DNA of 64,000 nt from Estrella lausannensis (GCF_900000175.1 NZ_CWGJ01000025.1:64396-128395), one strand, 5' to 3'. Positions 54,247-62,749 are shown, counted from the first letter of the stretch. Notes: generated by a model from the letters alone, not told the origin. Translations and numbers: made by a program.

Positions 54247-56865
54247 TTACTTGTCGCCGATATATTTGTTTAAAAGGCCCGGCAGTTTAAACATGTTGAC
54301 CGGCTCATCTGTACCCAAAACCTTGGCCAACTTCTTGTCAGGTACGATCAGGCGCTTGTCGTTTGCGTCCTGCAGCCCTTTTTCTTTGATATAGACCCAC
54401 ACCTCTTTGGTGATATCTCCGCGGCTCATCGTGTCTTTTGCCAAAAAATCCTTCAGAGGTCCTGTCAGGGTCAGTTCTTTCTGCGCCCTTTTTGCCTTCT
54501 CTTTGGCGGGGGCTGCTTTTTTGGCTTTAGTCGCCTTGGAAGTTTTTTTAGCCTTCGATTCTTTGGCCGACTTTTCTTTTCCCTTTTTTCCTTTAGAGGG
54601 GTAGCGCTCTTTTTTGACGTAGGCAGTGCGCGGATGATCCTGATATTTTGCATTCAGCTCTTCGACTGAATTGGCGATCACATCACACTCCGGGAAGGTT
54701 GAGCAGGAAAAGAAAATTTTGCCGAAGCGCGATTTTCTTGAGACAATTTTTCCAGGACAGCCGACTGCCGGACAGGAGGGCAGTTCGCTTTCGGGGATGA
54801 TTTTTTCTCCCTTCTTAGGGATATTGACAAGCCCCTTGCAATCGGGGTATTTACTGCAGCCGAGGAATGAGCCGAACCGGCTATGTCTGAGTTTCATTTC
54901 AGAACTGCACAGTGGGCATTTTTGATCCCAGTCAAAGTCTTCTGCGTAATCTTCCTTTTTGAAATCGATCGTTTCGACGGGAGCTGAGAAACTGCACTCT
55001 GGATAATTGGAACATCCAAAGAAGTATTTGTTTTTCGACCAGATTTTTTGCAGTTTACCGCTCTCGCATTGCGGACAAGGGATATCGGTTTCAATTTTAG
55101 GAACGAAAGCCTGTTTCTCGGCCAGTTCCAGCTGGGGAGAGAAACGCTGCCAGAAGTCTTTCACAACGGCTTTCCAGGGACGCTTGCTTTCGGCGATCGA
55201 CTCAAGGTCATCTTCCATGCTGGCGGTGAAGCCAATATCCATGATGTCTTTGAAGTTTGCCTCGAGCAGATTGGCGATCACCCGTCCGAGCTCTGTGGGT
55301 TTAAGCCTGCCGCTCTCTTTGACTGTATAGTCGCGGCTCTGGATCTTGTTCATGATAGCGGCATAAGTCGACGGTCTGCCAACGCCCGATTTTTCCAGCT
55401 CCTTGACTAAGGATGCTTCGGTAAAGCGTGGAGGGGGTCTTGTGAACGATTGCTCATGGAAGAAGTCCAGCGTCTTCAGCGTTTCTCCTTCTTCAAGCTT
55501 GGGCAGAAGCCTGTCTTCTTCGTCTTTGTCTTCTTCGTCGATTTTCTCTTCGTAAACCGCTAAAAAGCCGGAGAATTTAATGACAGAACCGGTAGCTCTC
55601 AGCAATATTCCCTTTCCGTTGACGATATCGACGCTCATCGTGTCGTATACGGCGGGCATCATCTGCGAGGCTAAGAACCTTCTCCAGATCAGGCGATAGA
55701 GTAAAAATTCTTCTTTGGACAGATATTTCTCGATCTTCTCCGGTGGGTGCAAAAGATTTGTCGGTCTGATCGCTTCGTGCGCGTCCTGTGCGCTTTTTTT
55801 GGTGGTGTAGTATTTGGGAGTTTCCGGTAAATAATCGGCGCCGTATTGATTCTGGATATAGGAGCGTGCTTCAGAGATGGCTTCAGGCGCTACACGAACC
55901 GAATCGGTACGCATGTAGGTGATCAAACCTTCCTGACCTTCCGTTCCCATGTCGATCCCTTCGTAGAGCTTTTGCGCGATGCTCATCGTTCTTTGGGAGG
56001 AAAAACCGAAGTGGCGGCTTGCCTCTTGCTGGAGTGTCGACGTGATGAAGGGGGGGACGGGGAAGCGTCTCTTTTCTTTTTTCTCAACGCTTTCGACATG
56101 GTAGGGATGTCCCTTCATCCTTGCGAGAACTTCTTCAGCAGCTTCTCTGTTGCCTATCTGATAACCATCGCCTTCGGAAGATTCTTTGATGATTTTCTTT
56201 CCGTCGACGGAGAAGAGGGATGCTTTAAACTGCTTCTCATCTTCCGCTTTCTTAAAGAGCGCTCCGAGTTTCCAGTACTCGACGGCTACGAACGCTTCTA
56301 TCTCTTTTTCCCTGTCGACAACCAGTTTGAGGGCTACAGACTGCACTCTTCCGGCAGAAACGCCCTCTCCACGCCCTCTTTGGATGCGTTTGTTGAGGAT
56401 AGGGGAGATTTTGTAACCTACGATCCTGTCGAGAAGCCTCCTGGCTTGCTGAGCATCGACCAGCGAGTGATTAATGTCTTTAGGAGTCTCAAGGGCCTTG
56501 AGCACAGCTTCTTTCGTGATGGAGTTGAAAGTGACTCGTTTGAAAGGAATATCTTTTTTGAGGGTGTCTTTCAGTATTTCCTGAATATGCCAGGCGATCG
56601 CTTCTCCTTCCCTGTCAGGGTCGGGGCAAAGATAGATGACATCGCTTTTTTTCGCGGCGCTCTTCAAACTGTCGCACACCTTCTTTTTGTCTTTCAAAAT
56701 GGTGTAACTTGGTTCGAAGTCATTATCGATGGCGATGCCGAATTCACTTTCAGGCAGATCCCTGATGTGACCGACAGACGATTCAAAAATGTAGTTGGCG
56801 CCTAAGAATTTTCTCAGTGTCTTAATCTTGGCCGGCGATTCTACGATGATTAGCGATTTGCCCAT
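54247..56865 (-). CDS. topA: DNA topoisomerase I with C-terminal SWIB domain
   Basis: 872 residues from the ATG at 56865 (AAGGAG upstream; the frame's first Met at 56886 is non-conserved). Toprim domain MGKSLIIVESPAKIKTLRKFL and DPDREGEAIAWHI, active-site tyrosine region LITYMRTDSVR, then three C4-type zinc ribbons (CPQCESGKLQ, CPLCSSEMKLRHSRFGSFLGC, CPAVGCPGK). After a Lys/Ala-rich linker (about 745-800) a SWIB domain closes the protein (LKDFLAKDTMSRGDITKEVWVYIKEKGLQD). SWIB is otherwise a eukaryotic chromatin domain; the TopA fusion is characteristic of Chlamydiae. Confidence 0.95.
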   Translation of the reverse strand: MGKSLIIVESPAKIKTLRKFLGANYIFESSVGHIRDLPESEFGIAIDNDFEPSYTILKDKKKVCDSLKSAAKKSDVIYLCPDPDREGEAIAWHIQEILKDTLKKDIPFKRVTFNSITKEAVLKALETPKDINHSLVDAQQARRLLDRIVGYKISPILNKRIQRGRGEGVSAGRVQSVALKLVVDREKEIEAFVAVEYWKLGALFKKAEDEKQFKASLFSVDGKKIIKESSEGDGYQIGNREAAEEVLARMKGHPYHVESVEKKEKRRFPVPPFITSTLQQEASRHFGFSSQRTMSIAQKLYEGIDMGTEGQEGLITYMRTDSVRVAPEAISEARSYIQNQYGADYLPETPKYYTTKKSAQDAHEAIRPTNLLHPPEKIEKYLSKEEFLLYRLIWRRFLASQMMPAVYDTMSVDIVNGKGILLRATGSVIKFSGFLAVYEEKIDEEDKDEEDRLLPKLEEGETLKTLDFFHEQSFTRPPPRFTEASLVKELEKSGVGRPSTYAAIMNKIQSRDYTVKESGRLKPTELGRVIANLLEANFKDIMDIGFTASMEDDLESIAESKRPWKAVVKDFWQRFSPQLELAEKQAFVPKIETDIPCPQCESGKLQKIWSKNKYFFGCSNYPECSFSAPVETIDFKKEDYAEDFDWDQKCPLCSSEMKLRHSRFGSFLGCSKYPDCKGLVNIPKKGEKIIPESELPSCPAVGCPGKIVSRKSRFGKIFFSCSTFPECDVIANSVEELNAKYQDHPRTAYVKKERYPSKGKKGKEKSAKESKAKKTSKATKAKKAAPAKEKAKRAQKELTLTGPLKDFLAKDTMSRGDITKEVWVYIKEKGLQDANDKRLIVPDKKLAKVLGTDEPVNMFKLPGLLNKYIGDK

Positions 56866-57000
56866 CAAAAAATTTCTCCTTCGCATTCCCTAAGGCTTGC
56901 TGCCGCCTGTAGGGCTCCTATCTTGTAGACTTATAGAGAGTAGCAGCAGTCTATGGTATAGTGAATTTTCAAAAAACATCTATCTTGCCTGCTACCGCAT

Positions 57001-57050
57001 TATACCGAAATGCGCTCAAAATCCCAAATTTTGAGACATTTTCGGCTGTA
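57001..57050. repeat. Dispersed palindromic element, short copy
   Basis: TATACCGAAATGCGCTCAAA and AAATTTTGAGACATTTTCGG pair across a small loop. Upstream of topA. Confidence 0.8.
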
Positions 57051-57194
57051 TCACAATTTCACGGTTACAAAAAATTAGTGGTCAATCTCATGCGGCAGCC
57101 CTTCAGCATGTGTCCCTTGCCTAAAAATTCAGCGCATTTCGTTGGAAAAAGGGCAGCCTCTGTTTTCGGGACTCTCGCCGGAGGAGATCGGAAG

Positions 57195-57302
57195 TATATC
57201 GAAAGCGTCTCAAAATTTGGTCTTTAGCTTTCTGCAATCTTTCACTCTTGGAGAGATTTCTCAAAGTTAAAGACCAGATTTCTCAAAGCTTTGGGTATAT
57301 AT
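57195..57302. repeat. Dispersed palindromic element, intermediate length
   Basis: TATATCGAAAGCGTCTCAAAA at the left and AGATTTCTCAAAGCTTTGGGTATATA at the right, about 108 bp. It carries only half of the long-class core (TTTCTGCAATCTTTCACTC), so appears to be an internal deletion of the long form. Confidence 0.75.
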
Positions 57303-57308
57303 GAATTC

Positions 57309-57351
57309 AAAAAGAACCTAGGTGGCGAAAACGTTTCGCGGCCAGGTTCTC
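57309..57351 (-). terminator. Terminator of the ankyrin gene
   Basis: On the minus strand AGAACCTGGCCGCGAAA pairs with TTTCGCCACCTAGGTTCT and a TTTTT run follows. It is about 190 bp beyond the stop of the ankyrin-repeat gene. Confidence 0.75.
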
Positions 57352-57484
57352 GGTCTCTTAGCCGATCCATTCGCTGCTTAAACGACAAGAAATAGGGGTG
57401 CAGAATGGAGCTCTAAAATCGAACTTTTGTCGGTTGGCCAGAGAATGTATCATCTTTGCGTTTAATTTCCAAGGAGATACATTT

Positions 57485-57604
57485 GTGTTGGGTTTTACCC
57501 CGCAGGAGGCCGCCGCTATTTCAGTTTTATTACAGGCTCTAAAGGAATCGATGGGGGAAGTGCAGCTCCATCTCCTCTTCCAGCTCGTTTATCTCAGGAG
57601 CTGA
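57485..57604 (+). CDS. Possible small or truncated gene
   Basis: A GTG at 57485 with AAGGAG eight bases upstream opens a 39-codon frame whose first part (LGFTPQEAAAISVLLQALKES) reads like a genuine amphipathic helix. The rest runs antisense through the end of the ankyrin gene, so this may be a gene remnant cut by rearrangement. Weak. Confidence 0.25.
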   Translation: MLGFTPQEAAAISVLLQALKESMGEVQLHLLFQLVYLRS

Positions 57605-58960
57605 GAGTGTGCTCTTTGCCGTGTCTTCAATGGTTGGCTGCTGCATAATCCATGCCAGCTCCAGCGGGTTCTTCTCTTTTTGTCTACAATCTTCAACAAT
57701 CTTTTGGGCGCTCTCCTTGACTGCGGCGACGAAATCGGCGTAACCTGCAGCGGCTAGAAACAGGTTGGATAAAGTGGCTGAGTAGCTTAGGAAAAATTCA
57801 TCAAGGAACCTCGTCGTTTTCCGGCAAAAAAATTGCTCAATCCAAGTGATGTTCTGATCCTTTGTCCAGTAGGGTGTTTCTCCTTTCATCAGCAACAGTT
57901 TAAAAAGTTCAGCACCCCCGGCGGGCTGGCTTTGAAAAAGCCTGTTGATGGGTGATCCCCGTCGGCCCGGAGAAGTGGGGTTTAAGCCCGCATCGATCAG
58001 GAGTTTCACAAAAGCGACTTCGGAAGGGAACACAGACCAGCGACCGCAGAGGTCGTGCAGAATGGAGGATTCTAATCCAAATGGGGCGCTGGGGTCGGCG
58101 CCATGCGCGAGAATGAGCGAGGCCATCGAGAGGGTTTTAAGATTATCCCGCGCTCTTTGTTCCATGTCGTAGCTTCTCTCAAGCCGGGTGAAAAGAACCT
58201 GCAAAGGGGTGTGGCCTGTCATCTCCTCCCGGGCATTTAAACCCGTCTCGTTTAAATATGGCAAAAGTGCGTTTAAGCAATCACTTTCCAAATTCTTGCA
58301 GGCGGCATGGACTGGATAGACGCCATTGTGGTCTGAGAGAGGATTCGCTCCGAGCGAAAGCAGCGTTTTCAATGTTTCTAAAGCCCCTTTTTCGCAGCAG
58401 AGCACAAGCCCGTGCGTGAAAGTAGCAGCTTTGGTTTCTTCGCTAAGTCGCGAAGCTATTTTTGTGACGATCTGGGGCAGGTTGTGCCGGCAGGCTTTCA
58501 GAAGAAACAGCTCGTTGTTGAGTGTTATCTCATCAATTAAGAGAGAGGCAACCGTTTCGTCCCCTTTCTGAATGCAGTAGCTGAGCGTTTCGCCCAATAT
58601 TCTGCATGGATCGTTCATTCCCTTTTCTTTTGGGGGGTCTAGTTTGAAGAAGCAAGATTTGGTATCCAGGGGAGGGAGAGATGAAAAAACGCCCGCTTGC
58701 GCTAAAGTTCGGATGAAGCGAGAGGTTGAATCGGTGGTTTGGGCATTAATTGCCGCGGTGAGGACGACGGAAATCAGACGGTATTGATGTTGTTTGGTTG
58801 TGATGTGATGGAGGTTTAGCCATTCAGCATTGAGCAACTGATGGGGGATGGCTTCCGTGAGGCGGTGCATGAAAACGGCCGGATCCGATTGAAACTTTTT
58901 CTCAAAACCACTCCTGCCAACCTCACCCCAGTCAATGGATTTGGGAATTATCTTAAGCAT
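57539..58960 (-). CDS. Ankyrin-repeat protein
   Basis: 473 residues, no signal peptide. Recognisable ankyrin units at about 170-330: HGLVLCCEKGALETLKTLLSLGANPLSDHNG, VYPVHAACKNLESDCLNALLPYLNE, GHTPLQVLFTRLE, ASLILAHGADPSAP, AFVKLLIDAGLNPTSPGRRGSPINRLF. Such proteins in intracellular bacteria often act on host partners after type III secretion; no secretion signal can be read from sequence by eye. AAAGGAGG lies about six bases before the ATG. Next to the PI3K-like kinase gene in the same orientation. Confidence 0.82.
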   Translation of the reverse strand: MLKIIPKSIDWGEVGRSGFEKKFQSDPAVFMHRLTEAIPHQLLNAEWLNLHHITTKQHQYRLISVVLTAAINAQTTDSTSRFIRTLAQAGVFSSLPPLDTKSCFFKLDPPKEKGMNDPCRILGETLSYCIQKGDETVASLLIDEITLNNELFLLKACRHNLPQIVTKIASRLSEETKAATFTHGLVLCCEKGALETLKTLLSLGANPLSDHNGVYPVHAACKNLESDCLNALLPYLNETGLNAREEMTGHTPLQVLFTRLERSYDMEQRARDNLKTLSMASLILAHGADPSAPFGLESSILHDLCGRWSVFPSEVAFVKLLIDAGLNPTSPGRRGSPINRLFQSQPAGGAELFKLLLMKGETPYWTKDQNITWIEQFFCRKTTRFLDEFFLSYSATLSNLFLAAAGYADFVAAVKESAQKIVEDCRQKEKNPLELAWIMQQPTIEDTAKSTLSAPEINELEEEMELHFPHRFL

Positions 58961-59014
58961 CGCTAGCCTCCTTTCTTTTTTTCAGTTCGAGAGACCGCCC
59001 ACGAACTCAAACAA

Positions 59015-59173
59015 TATGCTTTGCTGCTGAATTTGGTGATAATTTTCTAAAAAACTTTCAGGATATTGGGATACTACGCTGAAAATTTATTCGAAGATTA
59101 TAACCTAAATTCAGCAGCAAAGCATATACCGAAAGTATCTCAATATCCTAAACTTTGACACATATTCGGTATA
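59015..59173. repeat. Complex inverted repeats overlapping a dispersed element
   Basis: TATGCTTTGCTGCTGAATTT (59015-59034) pairs with AAATTCAGCAGCAAAGCATA (59107-59126), a perfect 20-bp pair. GGATATTGGGATAC (59061-59074) pairs with GTATCTCAATATCC (59135-59148). The order A-B-A'-B' is interlocked. The right part (59125-59173) is an ordinary short copy of the dispersed element, TATACCGAAAGTATCTCAA to ACATATTCGGTATA. Confidence 0.75.
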
Positions 59174-59315
59174 AATCGGATCGCGGATTGTTTCTCGAAG
59201 GAAATCCATTCCTTTTAAGATGTTGTTCCTGTTTCAGTTCCTATCGCATCAGCAACGGTCCTATATAGTCTTATGCGGCAGCATAGCATACTGATTTAAG
59301 TGTGTGGGTGCTCTC
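59174..59315. other. Gap downstream of the PI3K-like kinase gene
   Basis: The region between the repeat cluster and the kinase stop codon. No gene and no strong hairpin seen. Confidence 0.3.
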
Positions 59316-61043
59316 TTAGCTAACAAAGGAGCTTGAGCTGAGCAGGGATGTTTGCTCTCTGGGATCGCTCTTGACATCCTTATCGTCAATTTCCGCTTTT
59401 TTTTCTAATTCCCTGTACAATGCCGCATATCTGTCGCCGAGAGAAGAAGATGCTGAGTCGGGTTCGTAAAGGCTGTCATGATAGTAATTTAAAAGGCTTT
59501 TAATCCATGGGAGAAGTTGTTTGTTCTGATCAGACAGGGCTTTCACCTTCTCTGGATCAATACCGCATCCTGCTGCCTGAACAAAAATTTTATACACATT
59601 CTCCTCTCCACAGCATGCCATGGAGGTAAAGCGTTTTATTTCTTCCGGAGGAGGTTCCTGATCGTTTAAAAATGCCTCCAGGTGGGACGTCCTTTCGCTA
59701 TGCAGAGCGATCAGCAGCCTTAAAGCACTGATAAAGGACCACAGGGGTTCTGCGGCCAACATAAAATCCCAAACTGTTTCAGCTTGAGGAAAATGGGTTT
59801 TTAGATTCTCGATTCTCTCTGCCATGGCTTTCATGATATTTCGAGAGTCAATCCACTCGACGGGTAGTTGTTGCTCTTCCGCCCTTTCCCTGATTATCTT
59901 CTCCACCTCACCTAGCAGAGGTTCAACTTCGGAGAGCGTCTTGAACGAGTCCGCTCTTGACTTCTCGGGAATCTCTTCAAGGGCTTGGATCAGTTGGAGG
60001 AGGTGGCAGCGGAATGTGAGGTGCACATGATTCCATTTCCTAATACATCCGTTCGAGTGAGGGAGAGAGCGGCTGTTGTCAAAATGGATAAGGCGCTTTT
60101 TGCATTCGCTGAGGAAAAGGTTGGGGAGACGCCCATCGGTACTCCCTAAGAGATAGCTGATCAAAAATCCCTTCACAAACGCAGACATGGAGACTTCCCT
60201 TTCCATCTTCTGTTCAAAGAGCAGGCCGAGTTGCGCTCCTCTTATTCTTCGCTGGATGCTTCCCGAAAAACTTCCGGTAGTTGTTTCAATAACTGTTAGT
60301 TTAGTTTCGGCAAAATAGGGCCCGAGGCCGAGTTTGGTAGCTACATCATAAACGAGCGTTTCCATTTGAGCCGTTAATGGAAAGGCTTGGGGTGTCAGAC
60401 ACTCAGTGTTGACTCCCTTGAGGAATGCAACAGGTTTTTGACATGTGAAGGCCATACCCCGGTAGGACTTATGCTTGAACAACAGATAGAGGGTGTTGTA
60501 GGACGATTCCAGATGGACTGTCAGCGTCTTCGTCTGCCTGGACCACTTTTTCGCCTTCATTTCAACTCTGTCCAAACGGGAAGCGGAGTCGGAACTTGCC
60601 TCAGGAAAAGAGCTGCCTGTCAGGTTCTTTGTTTCCTTAAGCCAAATTTGCAACTTAGTTAATTGAGCAACTCTCTCTTTCAGGACTTTGACCGCCTCTT
60701 TTTTTCGGGTAGCGACGGCATCGATAAACGATTCTAAGAGACTCTGTTCTTTGGGGTCTTCCGGTTTTTTCAGGTCAAGCCACAGGCAAGCGGACAGGCA
60801 CTCTTCAATAAGGGCTATCCTGGATTCAAACCGGTGTGCCGCTTTAATCTGCCTTTGATGAGAAACATCCATTAACACCCAATTGCTCGATTGCGTCTCG
60901 TTCCAAAGGGGCTGAATTCGCTTGAAATATTTGTCTGTGGCCTCATGAAGGGCTGTGGCTAGGAGCCGGCGGTGGTCTGAGGTGAGCCATGTGCACGCTT
61001 CGGGTGACCGGATGAACTCATAGTAAAATGTAGCTGTTTGCAT
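59316..61043 (-). CDS. PI3K/HipA-superfamily-like kinase, effector candidate
   Basis: 575 residues, no signal peptide. Residues 1-165 are helical with a coiled-coil part. Residues about 180-340 show the pattern of the PI3/4-kinase-like (actin-fragmin kinase, HipA-type) fold: K209 on a beta strand (KPVAFLKGV), E228 on the next helix (METLVYDVATKLGLGPYF), the catalytic loop D303-GRLP-N308 (YLLGSTDGRLPNLF) and a metal-binding D322-N (LIHFDNSRSLP). All key residues are present, so activity is plausible. The remainder is helical. The family resemblance is read by eye and is distant. It lies upstream of the ankyrin gene on the same strand. Confidence 0.6.
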   Translation of the reverse strand: MQTATFYYEFIRSPEACTWLTSDHRRLLATALHEATDKYFKRIQPLWNETQSSNWVLMDVSHQRQIKAAHRFESRIALIEECLSACLWLDLKKPEDPKEQSLLESFIDAVATRKKEAVKVLKERVAQLTKLQIWLKETKNLTGSSFPEASSDSASRLDRVEMKAKKWSRQTKTLTVHLESSYNTLYLLFKHKSYRGMAFTCQKPVAFLKGVNTECLTPQAFPLTAQMETLVYDVATKLGLGPYFAETKLTVIETTTGSFSGSIQRRIRGAQLGLLFEQKMEREVSMSAFVKGFLISYLLGSTDGRLPNLFLSECKKRLIHFDNSRSLPHSNGCIRKWNHVHLTFRCHLLQLIQALEEIPEKSRADSFKTLSEVEPLLGEVEKIIRERAEEQQLPVEWIDSRNIMKAMAERIENLKTHFPQAETVWDFMLAAEPLWSFISALRLLIALHSERTSHLEAFLNDQEPPPEEIKRFTSMACCGEENVYKIFVQAAGCGIDPEKVKALSDQNKQLLPWIKSLLNYYHDSLYEPDSASSSLGDRYAALYRELEKKAEIDDKDVKSDPREQTSLLSSSSFVS

Positions 61044-61237
61044 AATAATATTTTTAATTTGAATGATGTTTGTATTTCAATTTGGATGTTATGTGATGAA
61101 CTGTTTAATTTAAAGCGGTCGATTGATTAAACCGAGCGGCTCCCAATTTTTTAGATGGTGGCGGTGTCACTACAATAGTGCGCCTATCTTGATGTAAGAT
61201 TTTTTTGAAAATCAGGGGGTGGTTTTGGAAACAGACT
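61044..61237. other. Gap upstream of the kinase gene
   Basis: AT-rich; must hold the kinase promoter. GGTGGCGGTGTCACTAC near 61157 contains a small palindrome (GTGTCAC). No gene supported. Confidence 0.3.
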
Positions 61238-61311
61238 ATACCGGATACTGAAAGTGTCTCAATCCGGGGTTTTCTCAAAGTTTTAGCGCCCATTTCGATA
61301 GGCTTTCGGTA
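61238..61311. repeat. Dispersed palindromic element abutting a terminator
   Basis: ATACTGAAAGTGTCTCAA on the left and TTTCGATAGGCTTTCGGTA on the right; the A-run that follows is the T-run of the neighbouring minus-strand terminator. Confidence 0.75.
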
Positions 61312-61350
61312 AAAAAAAAGCAGCTTGAAATCATCGATTTCAAGCTGCTT
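61311..61350 (-). terminator. Strong rho-independent terminator
   Basis: On the minus strand a perfect 15-bp stem (AAGCAGCTTGAAATC / GATTTCAAGCTGCTT, three-base loop) followed by nine Ts. About 20 bp beyond the stop of the 65-residue gene. The strongest terminator in the window. Confidence 0.92.
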
Positions 61351-61371
61351 CAATTATCGTTTGCCTTTCGG

Positions 61372-61569
61372 TTAGAAAGACACATTAATTCTTCCTTTCA
61401 CAAAGACTAGTTCTTCAAGGGAAGAATTCTCCACAAAGCGCTTATGGGAGACGACTTTTAGAGAAGATCCCATTTCATCAGAGCCGGGGACCTTATCCAA
61501 GAAGTCTTCTTCAACATCATAAGCGAGTGAGCAATGCTTTGGACTCACGGTATATTCTCCGTACCTCAT
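61372..61569 (-). CDS. Small protein of unknown function
   Basis: 65 residues, acidic N-terminal part (YDVEEDFLDKVPGSDEMG) and a basic C-terminal part ending VKGRINVSF. No signal or membrane segment. A strong terminator lies just downstream, which supports expression. AAGGAGG at about 61594-61600 lies about 24 bases before the ATG and is itself inside a palindrome (AGGAG-GTTATT-CTCCT). The spacing is too long for a normal ribosome site, so the true start is uncertain. No family recognised. Confidence 0.55.
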   Translation of the reverse strand: MRYGEYTVSPKHCSLAYDVEEDFLDKVPGSDEMGSSLKVVSHKRFVENSSLEELVFVKGRINVSF

Positions 61570-61584
61570 CAGAGGTATCTATCA

Positions 61585-61602
61585 GGAGAATAACCTCCTT
61601 AA
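61585..61602 (-). promoter_or_regulatory. Ribosome-binding site held in a palindrome
   Basis: On the minus strand AAGGAGGTTATTCTCCTG contains AGGAG and its complement CTCCT separated by six bases. Folding would hide the ribosome site upstream of the 65-residue gene. A second AGGAG/CTCCT pair lies at 61807-61825. Confidence 0.4.
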
Positions 61603-61658
61603 ATCAATTCTTATGATGCGTCTTGCGTTTAAGGCGTTTATTCTCCTTTGCGGGTTTC

Positions 61659-61684
61659 AAAAACCTTGGATTTAGTATCCAAGG
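61659..61684 (-). terminator. Rho-independent terminator of a small transcript
   Basis: Perfect stem CCTTGGAT / ATCCAAGG with a five-base loop, and TTTTT following on the minus strand. It lies only about 12 bp beyond the TAA at 61696, where a short reading frame ends. Confidence 0.75.
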
Positions 61685-61695
61685 GTCCATTTTCT

Positions 61696-61826
61696 TTATT
61701 TAATTAAGACATCCAATTCGTGGTTGTTGAGCGTGCAAGCTAGCTTGCATTCCAAGTCCTCTGCCACCTCCTTCTTGCTCTTTTTGCTCCACCGGTAGGA
61801 TGTTTTTCTCCTGGGTTACAGGAGGA
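61696..61826 (-). ncRNA. Short transcript, small RNA or micropeptide gene
   Basis: Bounded by a terminator on each side (61827-61851 and 61659-61684). On the minus strand AGGAGG near 61764 precedes a TTG that opens a 19-codon frame, ECKLACTLNNHELDVLIK after the start, ending at the TAA 61696-61698. The frame is open upstream without an ATG. It may be a very small protein, or a small RNA. Confidence 0.35.
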
Positions 61827-61851
61827 AAAAGGGCGCATTTAGCACCCTTTT
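61827..61851. terminator. Bidirectional terminator after the 255-residue membrane protein gene
   Basis: AAAAGGGCGC and GCACCCTTTT form a 10-bp stem (one G-U) with A/T runs on both sides. It lies about 130 bp beyond the stop at 61982. Confidence 0.65.
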
Positions 61852-61910
61852 TTCAAGATGTAGCAGCAACTATATAAAAAATCAAAATATATGTATCTGA
61901 CAAAATGAAC

Positions 61911-61957
61911 GGTATACCGAAACAGATCAAAAAATGAGATTGTTCTGCTTCGGTATA
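61911..61957. repeat. Divergent short palindrome with TATACCGAA ends
   Basis: GGTATACCGAAACAGATC and GTTCTGCTTCGGTATAC share the outer GTATACCGAA/TTCGGTATAC with the dispersed family, but the inner arm (ACAGATCA) differs. Confidence 0.6.
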
Positions 61958-61981
61958 CAGCGATTGGTCCGGTTGGACCCT

Positions 61982-62749
61982 TTACTTTGAAGTATTTAAA
62001 GAGAGCTTACGCTCTTTGAGATAGTCGAGATAGTTAACTCTTTCGCTTTGAATCAGGGTTGCTATCGTCAAGAGGGGCTGGCTCATAGGGTCTTTAGCTT
62101 CAATCAGGCGAAAAATTTTTTCAATTGCCTGGAGCTCTATATCCTTTTCATTCGCCACTCGGGCGATTGCCGGGATTTGAAGAAGGTTGAAAGCTCTTAG
62201 CCGTGATGAGACATTTTCACTGGATGCTTCGTCAAATTGGCGTGCTGTCTGAAGAGCTTTGCTGATGTCGCCTGCGGCGATCTGCAGGGTGACGTCATCG
62301 AAGGGGCGTGCGCTTTCCGGAAATGAGGTAGCTGTTCTTTCAATGGATGCTGTCATCAAGGGAAGAGCGTCCTGATCTTTTCCCAGCATCAAAAGAAGTT
62401 GTGCCGATTCAGCTTGGAAAGCTTGGCGGAAAGAGGGACGGTGTGAAAGAAGTGTTTTCGTTTCCTGCCAAACTTTAACGGCTTCCTCATCATTTCCCTG
62501 GTAGAGGTTGCTCTTCATTTTGTCCAAGCTAGCCTGAAGCTTGATATACTCTTCTTGCTGCTCCGCATCGCTTCGCGTCATGAAGAAGGCTAGTGCAAGG
62601 AAAAGGGCAACGGCTATAGCCGCCGCGGTTCCTACCAGCCGGGTGTTGGACAAAACCCACATAAACAATTTGGACCGGGAAAGCTTTTCGGTTGCGCTTT
62701 CCTCCAAGAGTGGATTAAATTTGAGTTCGGATTTTTTTCCGGGGAGCAT
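61982..62749 (-). CDS. Single-pass membrane protein with helical periplasmic domain
   Basis: 255 residues from the ATG at 62749; the frame runs open to 62887, but that part overlaps the palindromic repeat. One membrane helix (about 38-58: RLVGTAAAIAVALFLALAFFM) is followed by a helical, TPR-like region (YIKLQASLDKMKSNLYQGNDEEAVKVWQETK; LLMLGKDQDALPLMTASI; GDISKALQTARQFDEA). The topology resembles YfgM-type ancillary proteins of the Sec/BAM pathway. No ribosome site is obvious. Alone, divergent from parB. Confidence 0.65.
   Translation of the reverse strand: MLPGKKSELKFNPLLEESATEKLSRSKLFMWVLSNTRLVGTAAAIAVALFLALAFFMTRSDAEQQEEYIKLQASLDKMKSNLYQGNDEEAVKVWQETKTLLSHRPSFRQAFQAESAQLLLMLGKDQDALPLMTASIERTATSFPESARPFDDVTLQIAAGDISKALQTARQFDEASSENVSSRLRAFNLLQIPAIARVANEKDIELQAIEKIFRLIEAKDPMSQPLLTIATLIQSERVNYLDYLKERKLSLNTSK

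Noticed and set aside
55846-56805. A 319-codon plus-strand open frame
   Set aside because: It is antisense to the clearly conserved topA; Arg/Phe-rich composition is typical of a reverse-strand shadow.
61105-61353. An 82-codon minus-strand frame
   Set aside because: It is built from a palindromic repeat and the strong terminator, so is not a plausible gene.
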